A stretch of DNA of 64,000 nt from JACVRW01 sp963821275 (GCA_963821275.1 CAWGDF010000004.1:62001-126000), one strand, 5' to 3'. Shown: positions 47,121-55,971, numbered from the stretch's first letter. Notes: generated by a model not told the origin, from the sequence alone. Numbers and translations: made by a program.

Positions 47121-47237
47121 GCGATTAGCGAGGAGTACGACCCCCAGAGCAAACGCCTGTTGGGCAACTTCCCGCAGGCGTTCTCGCACATCGGACTGTT
47201 GCACGCCATCTACGCGATCAGCGAAGCACGGCAGTAG
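47121..47237 (+). pseudogene. GH15 C-terminal remnant
   Basis: 38 codons to a TAG: SEEYDPQSKRLLGNFPQAF then SHIGLLHAIYAISEA. The LGNFPQAFSH block is the same as near the C-terminus of the GH15 protein at 26298. The rest of this second GH15 gene is absent. Confidence 0.8.
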
Positions 47238-47322
47238 GCTACATCCGCCCGCCCGCACGATGGGTCGCCCCGCAGCGGCGGCTTGCGCGGCCCGACGCCC
47301 GTGCGAGCGCCTGAGGTCCCGG

Positions 47323-48117
47323 TCAGGAGACGATGTCGCGGGTGCGGAACACTGCGAGCGACACGGTGGCGGCGACGACCCCGTAGAGCACGACGAGCCC
47401 GAGTGCCGCGCCCCAGGCGAGTTGGTCGTTTCCGCCGGCGGCGAGGGTGTTGAGCGTGCCTCCGGGGAGGTAGGGGCCGGCGTCGGGCGCGACGATCGTG
47501 ATGAGGCCCTCCACGACCAGCAGAAAGCCGATCCCGATTCCGATGGCCATGGCCGAGCTGCGGGTGAGCACGGCGAGCGTGAGTCCGATCAGTCCCCAGA
47601 CCAGCCCCGCGATCGTGAAGTTGAAGAAGCCCTCCAGGAGGTGCGAGGGGAAGTCGGTCTTCCATGCTTCGATCTCGATGCCCTCGAGTCGCGCGAGGGG
47701 CCGCGCGAACACGATCACGACCAAGGTCGTCACCGTCGTGGCGAGCAGTGTGAAGATGCTCAGGGCCGCGATCTTGCTGGCCAGCAGCGTGACCCTGTTC
47801 GGGTGCGCCTGAACGAGGATGCGGATCAGACCTGTGCCGTAGTCGGTGGCCGCCGCGATGGCCCAGAGCACGAGCAGTATCACCCCGGCTAGAGTGCTCA
47901 CGGTCGACAGCGCAGTGAGGAAGCCGCCCGGGCTTGCGATCTCGGCGATCGTGAAGGAGGGAGGGCCCTCTCCGGACGTGGGCGCGGCAGCCGTCGGGTC
48001 CTCGGCCGACGTGAAGATGAAGACCGAGACCAGGGCCGCGAACAGCGCCATCACCCCGATGCCGGCGAAGAACGCGGGCCGCCAGATACGAATGAGCTCC
48101 GAGCGGAGGGTGTGCAT
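47323..48117 (-). CDS. ABC transporter permease (ABC-2 type)
   Basis: 264 residues, six predicted membrane segments (FAGIGVMALFAALVSVFIF, TLAGVILLVLWAIAAATDYG, IFTLLATTVTTLVVIVFA and others). Begins MHTLRSELIRIWR, the cytoplasmic helix of ABC-2 permeases. Its ATG overlaps the ATPase stop (ATGA). Substrate unknown. Confidence 0.87.
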   Translation of the reverse strand: MHTLRSELIRIWRPAFFAGIGVMALFAALVSVFIFTSAEDPTAAAPTSGEGPPSFTIAEIASPGGFLTALSTVSTLAGVILLVLWAIAAATDYGTGLIRILVQAHPNRVTLLASKIAALSIFTLLATTVTTLVVIVFARPLARLEGIEIEAWKTDFPSHLLEGFFNFTIAGLVWGLIGLTLAVLTRSSAMAIGIGIGFLLVVEGLITIVAPDAGPYLPGGTLNTLAAGGNDQLAWGAALGLVVLYGVVAATVSLAVFRTRDIVS

Positions 48118-49067
48118 CAGGCGCCGTCTCCCTGCCGCTGGATGCGGCGATCCTGGGGCAGCTCGCTGTCCGCCTCTCCGGTCAGGCGCAGGAACACCGT
48201 CTCGAGCGTGTCCTCCTCGGGTTTCAGCATCCGCAGGTTGAGGCCTGCCGCGGCTGCCGCGCGGAAGAGCTCGGCCGACCGCTCGATCGGCATGTTGATC
48301 GTCACCTGACCGCCTGCGACCTCGCCAGTCCAGCCGTTGGCCGCGACGATGTCCAGCAAACGGGGGACGTCGGCGCCGGACTCGGGCGTCGCGACCACCC
48401 GCTCGCTCGCTCTGCCCATCAGGCCTTCGAGGCTGCCCGAGTAGACGAGCTCGCCGAAGCGAATCACCACCAGGAAGTCCGCCATCGCCTCGATCTCGCT
48501 CAGCAGATGCGACGAGACGACGACGGTCCGCCCGTCAGTGGCGCGAGATCTGAGCAGGTCGCGGATCTCCACGATGCCCGCCGGATCAAGCCCGTTAGTC
48601 GGCTCGTCGAGCACCAGCATCTCCGGATCCGGCAACAGCGCCGCCGCGATGCCCAGCCGCTGCTTCATCCCCAACGAATAGGTCGAGGCCTTGTCACCCT
48701 CCCGTCCGACCAGGCCCACGATCTCGAGGACTTCGTCGATACGCTTGCCCGGCAAGCCGCGTAGCGCGGCCAGGCTGCGGAGATTGTCTCGGCCGCTCAA
48801 GGAGCCCACCAACGCCGGGCTCTCGATCAACGCGCCCACCCGGTCGGCGAACCGCTCCGGATGCTCGATCGGCTCGCCCAGAACCGTCCCCGTTCCGCCG
48901 CTCGCCTCGATCAGACCCAGGAGGACGCGGATCGTCGTCGACTTCCCCGATCCATTCGGACCCACGAACCCGACCACAACACCGCCGGGAACCTCGAACG
49001 TAAGGTTGTTCACCGCAACGAGATCCCCGAAGCGCCGGGTCAACCCATCTGCGGTCAGCGCACTCAT
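48117..49067 (-). CDS. ABC transporter ATP-binding protein
   Basis: 316 residues. Walker A GPNGSGKST, signature YSLGMKQRLGIA, Walker B MLVLDEPTNGLDP, and a C-terminal extension of about 90 residues of the type found in ABC-2 export ATPases. The ATG at 49067 overlaps the zinc-ribbon stop (ATGA). Three-gene operon: zinc ribbon, ATPase, permease, from P12. Confidence 0.93.
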   Translation of the reverse strand: MSALTADGLTRRFGDLVAVNNLTFEVPGGVVVGFVGPNGSGKSTTIRVLLGLIEASGGTGTVLGEPIEHPERFADRVGALIESPALVGSLSGRDNLRSLAALRGLPGKRIDEVLEIVGLVGREGDKASTYSLGMKQRLGIAAALLPDPEMLVLDEPTNGLDPAGIVEIRDLLRSRATDGRTVVVSSHLLSEIEAMADFLVVIRFGELVYSGSLEGLMGRASERVVATPESGADVPRLLDIVAANGWTGEVAGGQVTINMPIERSAELFRAAAAAGLNLRMLKPEEDTLETVFLRLTGEADSELPQDRRIQRQGDGA

Positions 49068-49321
49068 CGCTCCGTCCGGGCGGACGACGTCATCCCCGCC
49101 GACTTCCTCCGAGTCGAAGAAGGCGGAGTCCTCGAGCCGGTGGGTGCTTCAGCCGGGGCTCGCCTGCCCCTCGATGCGGACAGCCTGACCGCGACCCGGC
49201 TGCGCGCGATGCAGCGAGGGCAGTGCTCGACCGCGAGCGACGGCAGCCTGGCCTTGATCGTCAGCCCGCAGCGCGGGCAGATCAGGTATGCCGGATCTGG
49301 ATGGCGGCGTCGTTCGATCAA
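49064..49321 (-). CDS. Small zinc-ribbon protein
   Basis: 85 residues. CPRCG and, 18 residues later, CPRC form a zinc ribbon; the C-terminal part is low complexity. The TTG at 49321 is 40 nt from the GTGA of P12, at the predicted start of transcription. The stop overlaps the ABC ATPase ATG, so translation is coupled. It may be a DNA- or RNA-binding accessory; this is inference. Confidence 0.65.
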   Translation of the reverse strand: MIERRRHPDPAYLICPRCGLTIKARLPSLAVEHCPRCIARSRVAVRLSASRGRRAPAEAPTGSRTPPSSTRRKSAGMTSSARTER

Positions 49322-49328
49322 TCGGCGG

Positions 49329-49375
49329 AGCGTCGCGCCGGGCGAGGTGATCCGTCATCACGCAGTCCATGTGAT
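49329..49375 (-). promoter_or_regulatory. Stress-island promoter P12
   Basis: ATCAC, GTGATGACGGATCACC, -10 GACGCT. Predicted start 49321, the TTG of the zinc-ribbon gene. Confidence 0.75.
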
Positions 49376-49394
49376 CTGACGGCCGCGCGCCGTA

Positions 49395-49441
49395 ATCGTC
49401 AGAAATGGATGACGACGGGTCACAGCGTCAGAAGCCACGGT
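49395..49441 (+). promoter_or_regulatory. Stress-island promoter P13
   Basis: ATCGT, ATGACGACGGGTCACA, -10 CACGGT. The expected start position 49449 reads ATC, inside the kup tail. Downstream functional gene: the AI-2E transporter at 49631. Confidence 0.65.
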
Positions 49442-49634
49442 TCCGGACATCGACTTCGAAGGCGCGACCTACTTCCTGTCGTGGGCCACGATCCGGGTCA
49501 CCGACGCCACCGGAATGGATCGCTGGCGCAAGCGGCTGTTCGTCGCGATCTGGCGCAACTCCGCCAACGCCGTCGAGTACCTCCGCCTGCCTGACCGGCG
49601 GGCGATCACCATGGGCTGGGAGGTACCGCTGTGA
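49440..49634 (+). pseudogene. kup: Kup C-terminal remnant
   Basis: 65 codons: VPDIDFEGATYFLSW, GMDRWRKRLFVAIWRNSAN, VEYLRLPDRRAITMG, ending in TGA, the typical Kup C-terminal cytoplasmic tail. The stop overlaps the GTG of the AI-2E gene (GTGA). The head of a kup gene is at 42612. Confidence 0.85.
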
Positions 49635-50707
49635 GCGACACCGGGCGCCCCGATGTCGTGGTGTCGCTATCGATCCGGACGCTGCTGCTGGTCGCCGGCG
49701 GCGTCGCGCTCGCGTCGGCGCTCGCGTCGATCGGGAGCGCCCTGCTCATGATCCTGGTGTCGGTCTTCAGCGTCGCCGTCCTCTCGCCGGTGGCGACTGC
49801 GATGCAGCGCCGCCTCCGCTGGAGCAGGGCGCTCTGCTCGACGGTGCTCGTGCTCGGCATCGTGATCGCCATCGCCGTCGTCGTGCTGGTGCTGGTGCAG
49901 GCGATCAGCGACGCGGTGAGCGGGTTCAGCGACGACCTGCCACAGATCCTGGACAAGGTCAGGCACAGCGACCTGGGCGACTTCATCAACGGTGGGAGCG
50001 GCTCCCTCGACACGTTGAGGGAGCACGCGAGCGACATCACCAGCGGGGTGGGCAAGGTGTCGGGCGGCGTCGCCGATGTCGGGGTCTCGGCGTTCGGGGC
50101 CGTCACGCTCGTCTTCTCGGTCATCTTCCTGACGCTCTTCGGGCTGAACGACGAACCGCGCGTGCGCGACTGGATCGGGGGCCTGATGTACCGAGACAAG
50201 CGGGAGCGCTACCTGGATGTCACCGATCGGATCATCCACACGACGTCGCGGTACATGCTCGGCAACCTCGCGATCTCCGTGGTCTGCGGGACGGTCTACG
50301 GCGTTACCGCGGTGATTCTCGACATGCCGTACCCGCTCGCTCTCGCCCTGATCGCGGCGACCCTCGACCTCATTCCCACCATCGGCGCCACGATCGCCGG
50401 CATCATCATCGCGATCGTCGCGCTGTCGGTCAGCGTCGAGGCCCTGATCGTCTTCGCGATCGTGATGGTGGTCTACCAGCAGATCGAGAACTACGTCCTG
50501 CAGCCGACGATCATCGGGAAGGCGGCCCAGGTCTCCGGCTTCACCGTGCTCACCAGCGTCCTGGTGTTCGGGGCGCTCTTCGGGTTGATCGGGGCGATCA
50601 TCGGCGTGCCGATCGCGGCCGCGCTCCAGATCCTCGTGGACGAGCTCACCGCCGCCAGACGAGCCCGCATCGCCGCCGCGGACGCCGCCGAGCAGCCCCT
50701 GGTTTGA
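49631..50707 (+). CDS. AI-2E/PerM-family membrane transporter
   Basis: 358 residues, eight predicted membrane segments. Family blocks: TLDLIPTIGATIAGIIIAIV and YQQIENYVLQPTIIGKAAQVSG, then GIIGVPIAAALQILVDEL-like end. The family exports small molecules or acts as Na+/H+ antiporter. The GTG at 49631 overlaps the kup-tail stop. Transcribed from P13 or read-through. Confidence 0.88.
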   Translation: MSDTGRPDVVVSLSIRTLLLVAGGVALASALASIGSALLMILVSVFSVAVLSPVATAMQRRLRWSRALCSTVLVLGIVIAIAVVVLVLVQAISDAVSGFSDDLPQILDKVRHSDLGDFINGGSGSLDTLREHASDITSGVGKVSGGVADVGVSAFGAVTLVFSVIFLTLFGLNDEPRVRDWIGGLMYRDKRERYLDVTDRIIHTTSRYMLGNLAISVVCGTVYGVTAVILDMPYPLALALIAATLDLIPTIGATIAGIIIAIVALSVSVEALIVFAIVMVVYQQIENYVLQPTIIGKAAQVSGFTVLTSVLVFGALFGLIGAIIGVPIAAALQILVDELTAARRARIAAADAAEQPLV

Positions 50708-50857
50708 TCGCGCCATGTGCCGGTCACTCGGTACGTCGGCAGCCCGCTGAGGATGGCGGAGTCCTCGCGCACACCCGCGCCTCGACCCGGACACCGGTCA
50801 CGCCGGCGAGCACGGCGAAGCCCACCCGGGGCCGGCGGGTTGCCGCCCGGACCGTGA

Positions 50858-50904
50858 ATAGTCCAGACCGTGTGACGACAGCTCACCCCGCGAGAGGCGA
50901 TGCT
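50858..50904 (+). promoter_or_regulatory. Stress-island promoter P14
   Basis: ATAGT, GTGACGACAGCTCACC, -10 GATGCT. Predicted start 50911-50912, a GTG of the UspA gene; the upstream ATG at 50900 would lie before the transcript starts. Confidence 0.73.
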
Positions 50905-50911
50905 CGCTGTC

Positions 50912-51781
50912 GTGAGTAACCGACCGGTTCTACTGTGCTACGACGGCTCCGACCGCGCCGAACAAGCCATCCGTCGTTCCGGGGCGCTGCTCGACGATCC
51001 GTCCGCGATCCTGCTGTACGTAGGAGCGGGCGAGAGTGCGCACACGCCCGCGGAGGACGGGCGCCGGTTGGCCCTGGAGACCGGGTTCGATCCCGTGTCG
51101 GTGGTGGACGACGCCACCGGACCGGTCGCGGAGACGATCCTCGCGCATGCGGAAAGACACGGGGTCGCCGCAATCGTCGTCGGCTCCCGAGGCCTGTCCG
51201 CGAGCCGCGCCACGATTCTCGGCAGCGTGTCGAGCCGCGTCACTCAGAATGCACGGCATCCGGTGCTGGTCGTGCGGCCCGGTCCCCGCAGCGAGCCGGT
51301 CTGGGGCCCGATGTTCGTCTGCTACGACGGATCAGACGCCGCCGGTTACGCCATCGCGACGGCGGGCAAGCTGCTTGCGCGTCGCGATGCGATCCTGGCG
51401 TACTTCCTGCCCGCCGTCGACGACGGCATCGTGCTGCAATCGACGTTGCCCTGGCCGGTCAGTTCCGCAGTTCAGGACCGGCTGGCGGCACTCGACCGGG
51501 AGGAGGCAGGCCGTCCGGTGAGGGTGGCCACCCGTGGCGTCGAGATCGCCCGGCGCGCCGGGCTGGAAGCGCGCAGCCTTGCCGTCGGCGAAGAGGGACT
51601 CGCAGTCGACCACGAGGCGGTCGCGTGGGTCCGGCTGACCGAAGCCGCCGCGGCAGAGTCCGCCTCGTGCATCGTCGTAGGGCACCGACGGTCCGCACGC
51701 GGGGTCTCTCGCCTCGATAGCACCGCGTACGGACTCGTTAACCATGCGGACCGTCCGGTGCTCGTGGTCCCGGCGACCTGA
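50912..51781 (+). CDS. Universal stress protein, tandem UspA domains
   Basis: 289 residues from GTG 50912 (MSNRPVLLCYDGSDRAEQAI). Domain 1 loop VVGSRGLSASRATILGSVSSRV fits the ATP-binding pattern; domain 2 begins MFVCYDGSDAAGYAI and has VGHRRSARGVSRLDSTAYG, lacking the exact GS. The start is chosen over ATG 50900 because of P14. Confidence 0.88.
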   Translation: MSNRPVLLCYDGSDRAEQAIRRSGALLDDPSAILLYVGAGESAHTPAEDGRRLALETGFDPVSVVDDATGPVAETILAHAERHGVAAIVVGSRGLSASRATILGSVSSRVTQNARHPVLVVRPGPRSEPVWGPMFVCYDGSDAAGYAIATAGKLLARRDAILAYFLPAVDDGIVLQSTLPWPVSSAVQDRLAALDREEAGRPVRVATRGVEIARRAGLEARSLAVGEEGLAVDHEAVAWVRLTEAAAAESASCIVVGHRRSARGVSRLDSTAYGLVNHADRPVLVVPAT

Positions 51782-51783
51782 TC

Positions 51784-51825
51784 CGGAGTCACTCCCTCTT
51801 CGCGCGGAGTCACTCCCTCTTCGCG
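51784..51825. repeat. 21-nt tandem repeat, two units
   Basis: CGGAGTCACTCCCTCTTCGC plus G, repeated twice without mismatch directly after the UspA stop. A short polymerase-slippage repeat. Confidence 0.8.
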
Positions 51826-51875
51826 GGAAGCTTCTCCACACCACCGCTGCTATCCGGCGCCCGCCAACGCGGCGG

Positions 51876-52331
51876 TTATCCCATACGAGGGGCCGTCACG
51901 ACCTTGATCGCGTTCGTGATGCCGCCGACGCCTTCCACCTTTTCCACGTCCTCGAACGCGGCGTCGCTCTCGTGCTGATGCGTCACCTCTCCCTTGAGGG
52001 TGACCCAGCTATCGGCCACCGTCACGCCGATCGTGGTCTCGGGGACGCGGGGGTCCCGGATCAGCAGCTGCAGCACTTTGCCGCGGATCTCGTCGTCACG
52101 CGGGTCGTGCGGAAACGGCCGGAGGTTCAGCTCGTCGTACACCGTGTCCACTCCGGTGACCGCGTAAGCGTCCTCTACTGCCGCGTTGCGCTGCTTGAAG
52201 CTCTCCACGCTGCCCCGGAGGGTGACGACTCCGGCGCTGGCGAATACCGCGATGGCCTGGTCGTGATCGACGCGGGGATCGCGGGCGAGCGCCACTTTCA
52301 CGTTGTCCGCGATTTCGATGTCCTGGGGCAT
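51876..52331 (-). CDS. BON-domain protein, two domains
   Basis: 151 residues, no signal peptide. Two BON domains (about 5-70 and 78-148), seen as NVKVALARDPRVDHDQAI then VVTLRGSVESFKQRNAA, and KVLQLLIRDPRVPETTIGV then WVTLKGEVTHQHE. BON domains bind membranes or phospholipids; cytoplasmic BON proteins are common in stress regulons. ATG 52331 with AGAGGAGG upstream; from P15. Confidence 0.87.
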   Translation of the reverse strand: MPQDIEIADNVKVALARDPRVDHDQAIAVFASAGVVTLRGSVESFKQRNAAVEDAYAVTGVDTVYDELNLRPFPHDPRDDEIRGKVLQLLIRDPRVPETTIGVTVADSWVTLKGEVTHQHESDAAFEDVEKVEGVGGITNAIKVVTAPRMG

Positions 52332-52356
52332 GAGATGACCTCCTCTGGGGTCACCG

Positions 52357-52403
52357 AGCGTGATGCCTCGCCGGATGAGCCGGCATCACGCGTTCTGGGT
52401 GAT
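52357..52403 (-). promoter_or_regulatory. Stress-island promoter P15
   Basis: ATCAC, GTGATGCCGGCTCATC, -10 CACGCT. Predicted start 52350, 19 nt before the BON ATG with its ribosome-binding site. Confidence 0.7.
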
Positions 52404-52469
52404 CGTGTCCGCCCAGCGAGCGCGAGCCGGGCGACGCAGGAGCCGACGGAGCCGGTCCACTGCGACCAG

Positions 52470-52516
52470 ATCACTAGGATCACGTGACGACGGGTCACCC
52501 GGTCGACGCCGAGCAT
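52470..52516 (+). promoter_or_regulatory. Stress-island promoter P16
   Basis: ATCAC, GTGACGACGGGTCACC, -10 GAGCAT. Predicted start 52523, the ATG of the MFS gene (39 nt, no ribosome-binding site). The longer ORF opening at GTG 52484 would start inside the promoter. Confidence 0.75.
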
Positions 52517-52522
52517 CCACCA

Positions 52523-54569
52523 ATGGCGCAGGCAATGGCTCAGCAGCCGTCACCCTCGACCGGCGCCCCTGCGGCCCTGGAGGGTCGCCGGCTCTGGCTC
52601 GTCCTCGCCGCGCTGATGCTTGGGATGCTGCTCGCCGCGCTCGATCAGACGATCCTGGCGACGGCGTTGCCGACGATCGTCGGCGACCTCGGAGGCGCCT
52701 CGCACCTGTCGTGGATCGTGACCGCCTATCTGCTGGCGTCGACGGCCTCGACGCCGCTGTGGGGCAAGCTCGGCGACATGTACGGCCGGAAGCGGTTGTT
52801 CCAGGCCGCCATCGTGATCTTCCTCGTCGGCTCCGCCCTGTCGGGCCTGAGCCAGTCGATGGGCGAGCTGATCGCCTTCCGCGCGCTGCAGGGGATCGGC
52901 GGTGGAGGGTTGATGATCGGCGCCCAGACGATCGTCGGCGACGTGGTCGCGCCGGCCAACCGCGGTCGCTACCAGGGGCTGTTCGGCGCGGTGTTCGGGG
53001 TGACCACCGTACTCGGGCCGTTGGCCGGCGGGCTGCTCGTCGACAACGCCTCGTGGCGCTGGGTCTTCTACATCAACCTCCCGGTCGGCGTTGTCGCGCT
53101 GCTGGTCACGGGCGCGTTCCTCCCGACGACGGAGCGCCGTGTCTCGCACGTGATCGACTACCTGGGCGCGGCGCTGGTGACCGCGGGCACGACCTGCCTG
53201 GTGCTGATGACCAGCCTCGGCGGGACGACCTACGCGTGGGGCTCGGCGCAGATCGTGAGCCTCGGTGTGGCCGGCGTCGTGCTGCTCGCGCTGTTCGTGG
53301 CCGTTGAGCGGCGCGCCGAGGAGCCGATCCTGCCGATGCGGCTGTTCAAGAACCGCGTCTTCGGGGTGAGCAGCGCACTGGGCTTCGTCGTCGGCTTCGC
53401 GATGTTCGGCGCGATCACGTTTCTGCCGCTCTACCTCCAGATCGTGAAGGGGGTCAACCCAACCGTCTCCGGGCTTTGGCTGTTGCCGCTGCTGATCGGG
53501 CTGCTGCTCACCTCGGTCGGCTCCGGGCAGCTGATCAGCCGCACCGGGCACTACAAGATCTTCCCGATCGTCGGCACCGCGCTGATCACGATCGGACTGC
53601 TGTTGCTGTCGCGCCTGGGGCCAGACACCAGCTGGCTCGACGCCTCGCTGTACATGTTCGTGTTCGGCGCCGGGCTGGGCTCGGTGATGCAGGTCACCGT
53701 CATCGCCGTCCAGAACACCGTTGACTACGAGGAGCTCGGCGTCGCCACCTCCGGGGTGACCTACTTCCGCCTGATCGGGGGGTCGTTCGGCGCGGCGGTG
53801 TTCGGCTCGATCTTCTCCAATCGCTTGGACGCGAACATCGCGGACTATCTCGGCGGGAGTGGCGCTGCCGGCCGGCGTGAGCAGCGAGACGCTGAGCCCC
53901 GACGCGCTGAGCAAACTCTCCCCCGCAGTCCACGACGCCTTCATCCGAGCGTACGCCGACTCGCTGGAGACCGTGTTCCTCGCCGCGGCGCCGGTCGCCG
54001 CCGTCGCCTTCCTGATCTCCTGGCTGCTGCCGGAGGTCCCGTTGCGGAAGACGGTGGCCGCCACCGATCCCGGCCAGACGTTCGGCATGCCGACCGAGCG
54101 GACCTCGGCGCAAGAGCTCGAACGCGGCCTCGGAGTCCTCGCCCAGCGCCAGGACCGGGTGGCGCTCTATCGCCGCATCGCCGCCCAGGCAGGCCTGACC
54201 GGCGTTCGCCCGGCCGCCTCGTGTCTGCTCACCCGTATAGCAGCCCAGCCCGACATCACGCTCGCGGACCTGGCCGAGGAGATCGGCACGTCCACCGCGA
54301 ACCTCGCGCCCAGCCTCGACCAACTCGTCAGCCACAGGCTCGTGGCGACCGATCCGCGCGGCGGTGCGATCACCCTGACCGAGCATGGCCGATCCGCTAT
54401 CGAGCGGCTGCGCGCGGCTCGCGAGGACGACCTCCGCGAGCTGCTCGACGGCTGGCCGCCCGAGCAAGAACCCGAGCTCGACCAGCGCCTGCGCAGCCTC
54501 GCCCGCGACTGCATGAACGCGGACGCGGCCAGACTGCGCCGTGACGAACGCCTTCGGTCAGCGGCCTGA
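52523..54569 (+). pseudogene. MFS multidrug exporter (DHA2 type) with C-terminal MarR-like domain, one frameshift
   Basis: About 680 residues after correction. Fourteen membrane segments; ALDQTILATALPTIVGDLGG and WIVTAYLLASTASTPLWGKLGDMYGRK are the DHA2 motifs. Near 53860 a GGG run shifts the frame; one G fewer gives DYLGGVALPAGVSSETLS and the final helix VAAVAFLISWLLPEVPLR. The cytoplasmic tail (ITLADLAEEIGTSTANLAPSL, LVATDPRGGAITLTEHGRSAI) is a winged helix of MarR type. Confidence 0.85.
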
Positions 54570-54597
54570 CGTGCCGGGCACTAGTGTCGGCAACGAT

Positions 54598-54789
54598 GCA
54601 CGCGACGTGCGCCGCTGTATCCGGAGGATGAGCGCCTGCAGCACCTCTCCGACGAAGCGCGCGTCGTGGTCTCCGAGCCGCTCGCCGACCTTCCAGGGCT
54701 GTGGCGCGAAGTCCCGCCCTCCTCAGCGGTGATCTTGCAGCCCGGAGACGACCAAGAGATGCCCTTCACACCGCACGCACCGGACTGAC
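54598..54789 (+). pseudogene. Class II glutamine amidotransferase C-terminal remnant
   Basis: From about 54600 the frame reads LYPEDERLQHLSDEARVVV then SEPLADLPGLWREVP and GDDQEMPFTPHAP to a TGA, matching the C-terminal end of YafJ/EgtC-type amidotransferases. The catalytic Cys domain is absent. Confidence 0.65.
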
Positions 54790-54792
54790 GCG

Positions 54793-55622
54793 ATGCCGCC
54801 GGACTTGCCGGAGGTCGGCTGGCGCGGCTCGGTGGCGGGCATCAGGGCCGCACTGCGCTTCCTGCGAACCGACGGCGGCTACCACGCAGCCGCGCTCACC
54901 TACTACTTGATCTTGTCGCTGTTCCCGGGCGGTGCGCTGATCTACGCGCTGCTCGGGATCTTCGGCGCCGAGTCGGCGATCGATGACGCGGCGAAGGAGC
55001 TCGACGAGCGCGGCTTCGACCAGGAGTACGTGAACGCGTGCGCGAGACGATCAAGGCCGCCGTGACGCAGCGCTCCGACGAGGCACTGATCGTGGTCGCG
55101 ATCAGCGTCGTCGCGGCGATCTACGTAGCGAGCCGGTGGGTGCGCGGCGTTGGTCGCGGCCTCGATGCCGTGCTCGAGCGCCCGCACACCTCCGCGGGCC
55201 TCGGCCGGCACCTGCGGGACACGCTCGCGCTCGTGCTGCTGTTCTCCGGGGCGGTCCTGCTCCAGTTCGTGGGCGACCGTATCGCGACGGGCGTGTTCGG
55301 CGAGGGTTTCCTCCTCCGGCAGGGCGGCACATACCTGCTCGCGGCGATCGCAGGGGCGTGCGCCTACGCCTACGTCTACGCGTTCGCCGCCGCACCGCCG
55401 CGCCCGCCGCGCGCCGCGGTTGTGGCGGCCTCGGCGGCGACCATGCTCCTCTGGATCGCCCTGACCGTCGGCTTCCGCGTCTTCGCCGAGCGCTGGGCCG
55501 ACTACGAGACGAACTACGGCGTGTTCGCCACGCTGATCGTCGGGCTGACCTGGCTCTGGCTTACGAACGTGTCGGTGCTGCTCGGCGGAGTGTTCGCGGA
55601 CGAGTTGGGCCCACGTCGCTGA
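54793..55622 (+). pseudogene. YihY/BrkB-family membrane protein, one frameshift
   Basis: About 277 residues. GYHAAALTYYLILSLFPGGAL is the family TM1; after a one-base shift near 55035 the frame resumes with VRETIKAAVTQRSDEA and continues to TLIVGLTWLWLTNVSVLLGG. Six predicted membrane segments. Function unknown (formerly ribonuclease BN). Confidence 0.8.
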
Positions 55623-55634
55623 TCGGGCCACGAA

Positions 55635-55957
55635 TGGTCGAAGAGAACCGCTTCCTCGCCGCCCGCGATGGCATGGACGCGGTCTTCATCGATCTCGCCT
55701 CCGGCGACCGTCTCCCGGCGGTGGCCCAGCTCGAGCTGGCGCTGGACGCCTGCCGCGACCACGCCGAGCAGGTCAGCTGCGAGCTCGAGCTCGCCGCGCT
55801 GCCTCTGCTGGCCGCGCAAGACGGCGCCGCGCGCCGGCTTGCCCACGTTCGTGAGGGCGATCTGCAACAGATCGCCGCCGGGCTCGCCCGCGTGTGTTGC
55901 GAGGACCTGCCGTTCGGACTCATCCGGCGCGCTATCACCCGGCTCGCCTGTGCGTGA
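55635..55957 (+). pseudogene. Carboxylate-amine ligase (GCS2/YbdK) C-terminal remnant
   Basis: 107 codons: MVEENRFLAARDGMDAVFID is the conserved start of the last domain of glutamate-cysteine-ligase-like YbdK, followed by LELALDACRDHAEQV and the final helix. The catalytic N-terminal part is missing; the fragment follows the YihY stop by 12 nt. Confidence 0.7.
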
Positions 55958-55971
55958 CCGGCGTCGCAAAG

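Larger units (their letters stand above)
49311..49448. repeat. 139-bp divergent-promoter repeat, copy B
   Basis: Counterpart of 41793-41931, including P12 and P13. Left of it is the intact zinc-ribbon gene; right of it is a kup tail that starts exactly where copy A has the GNAT ATG (ATC instead of ATG). Confidence 0.85.
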
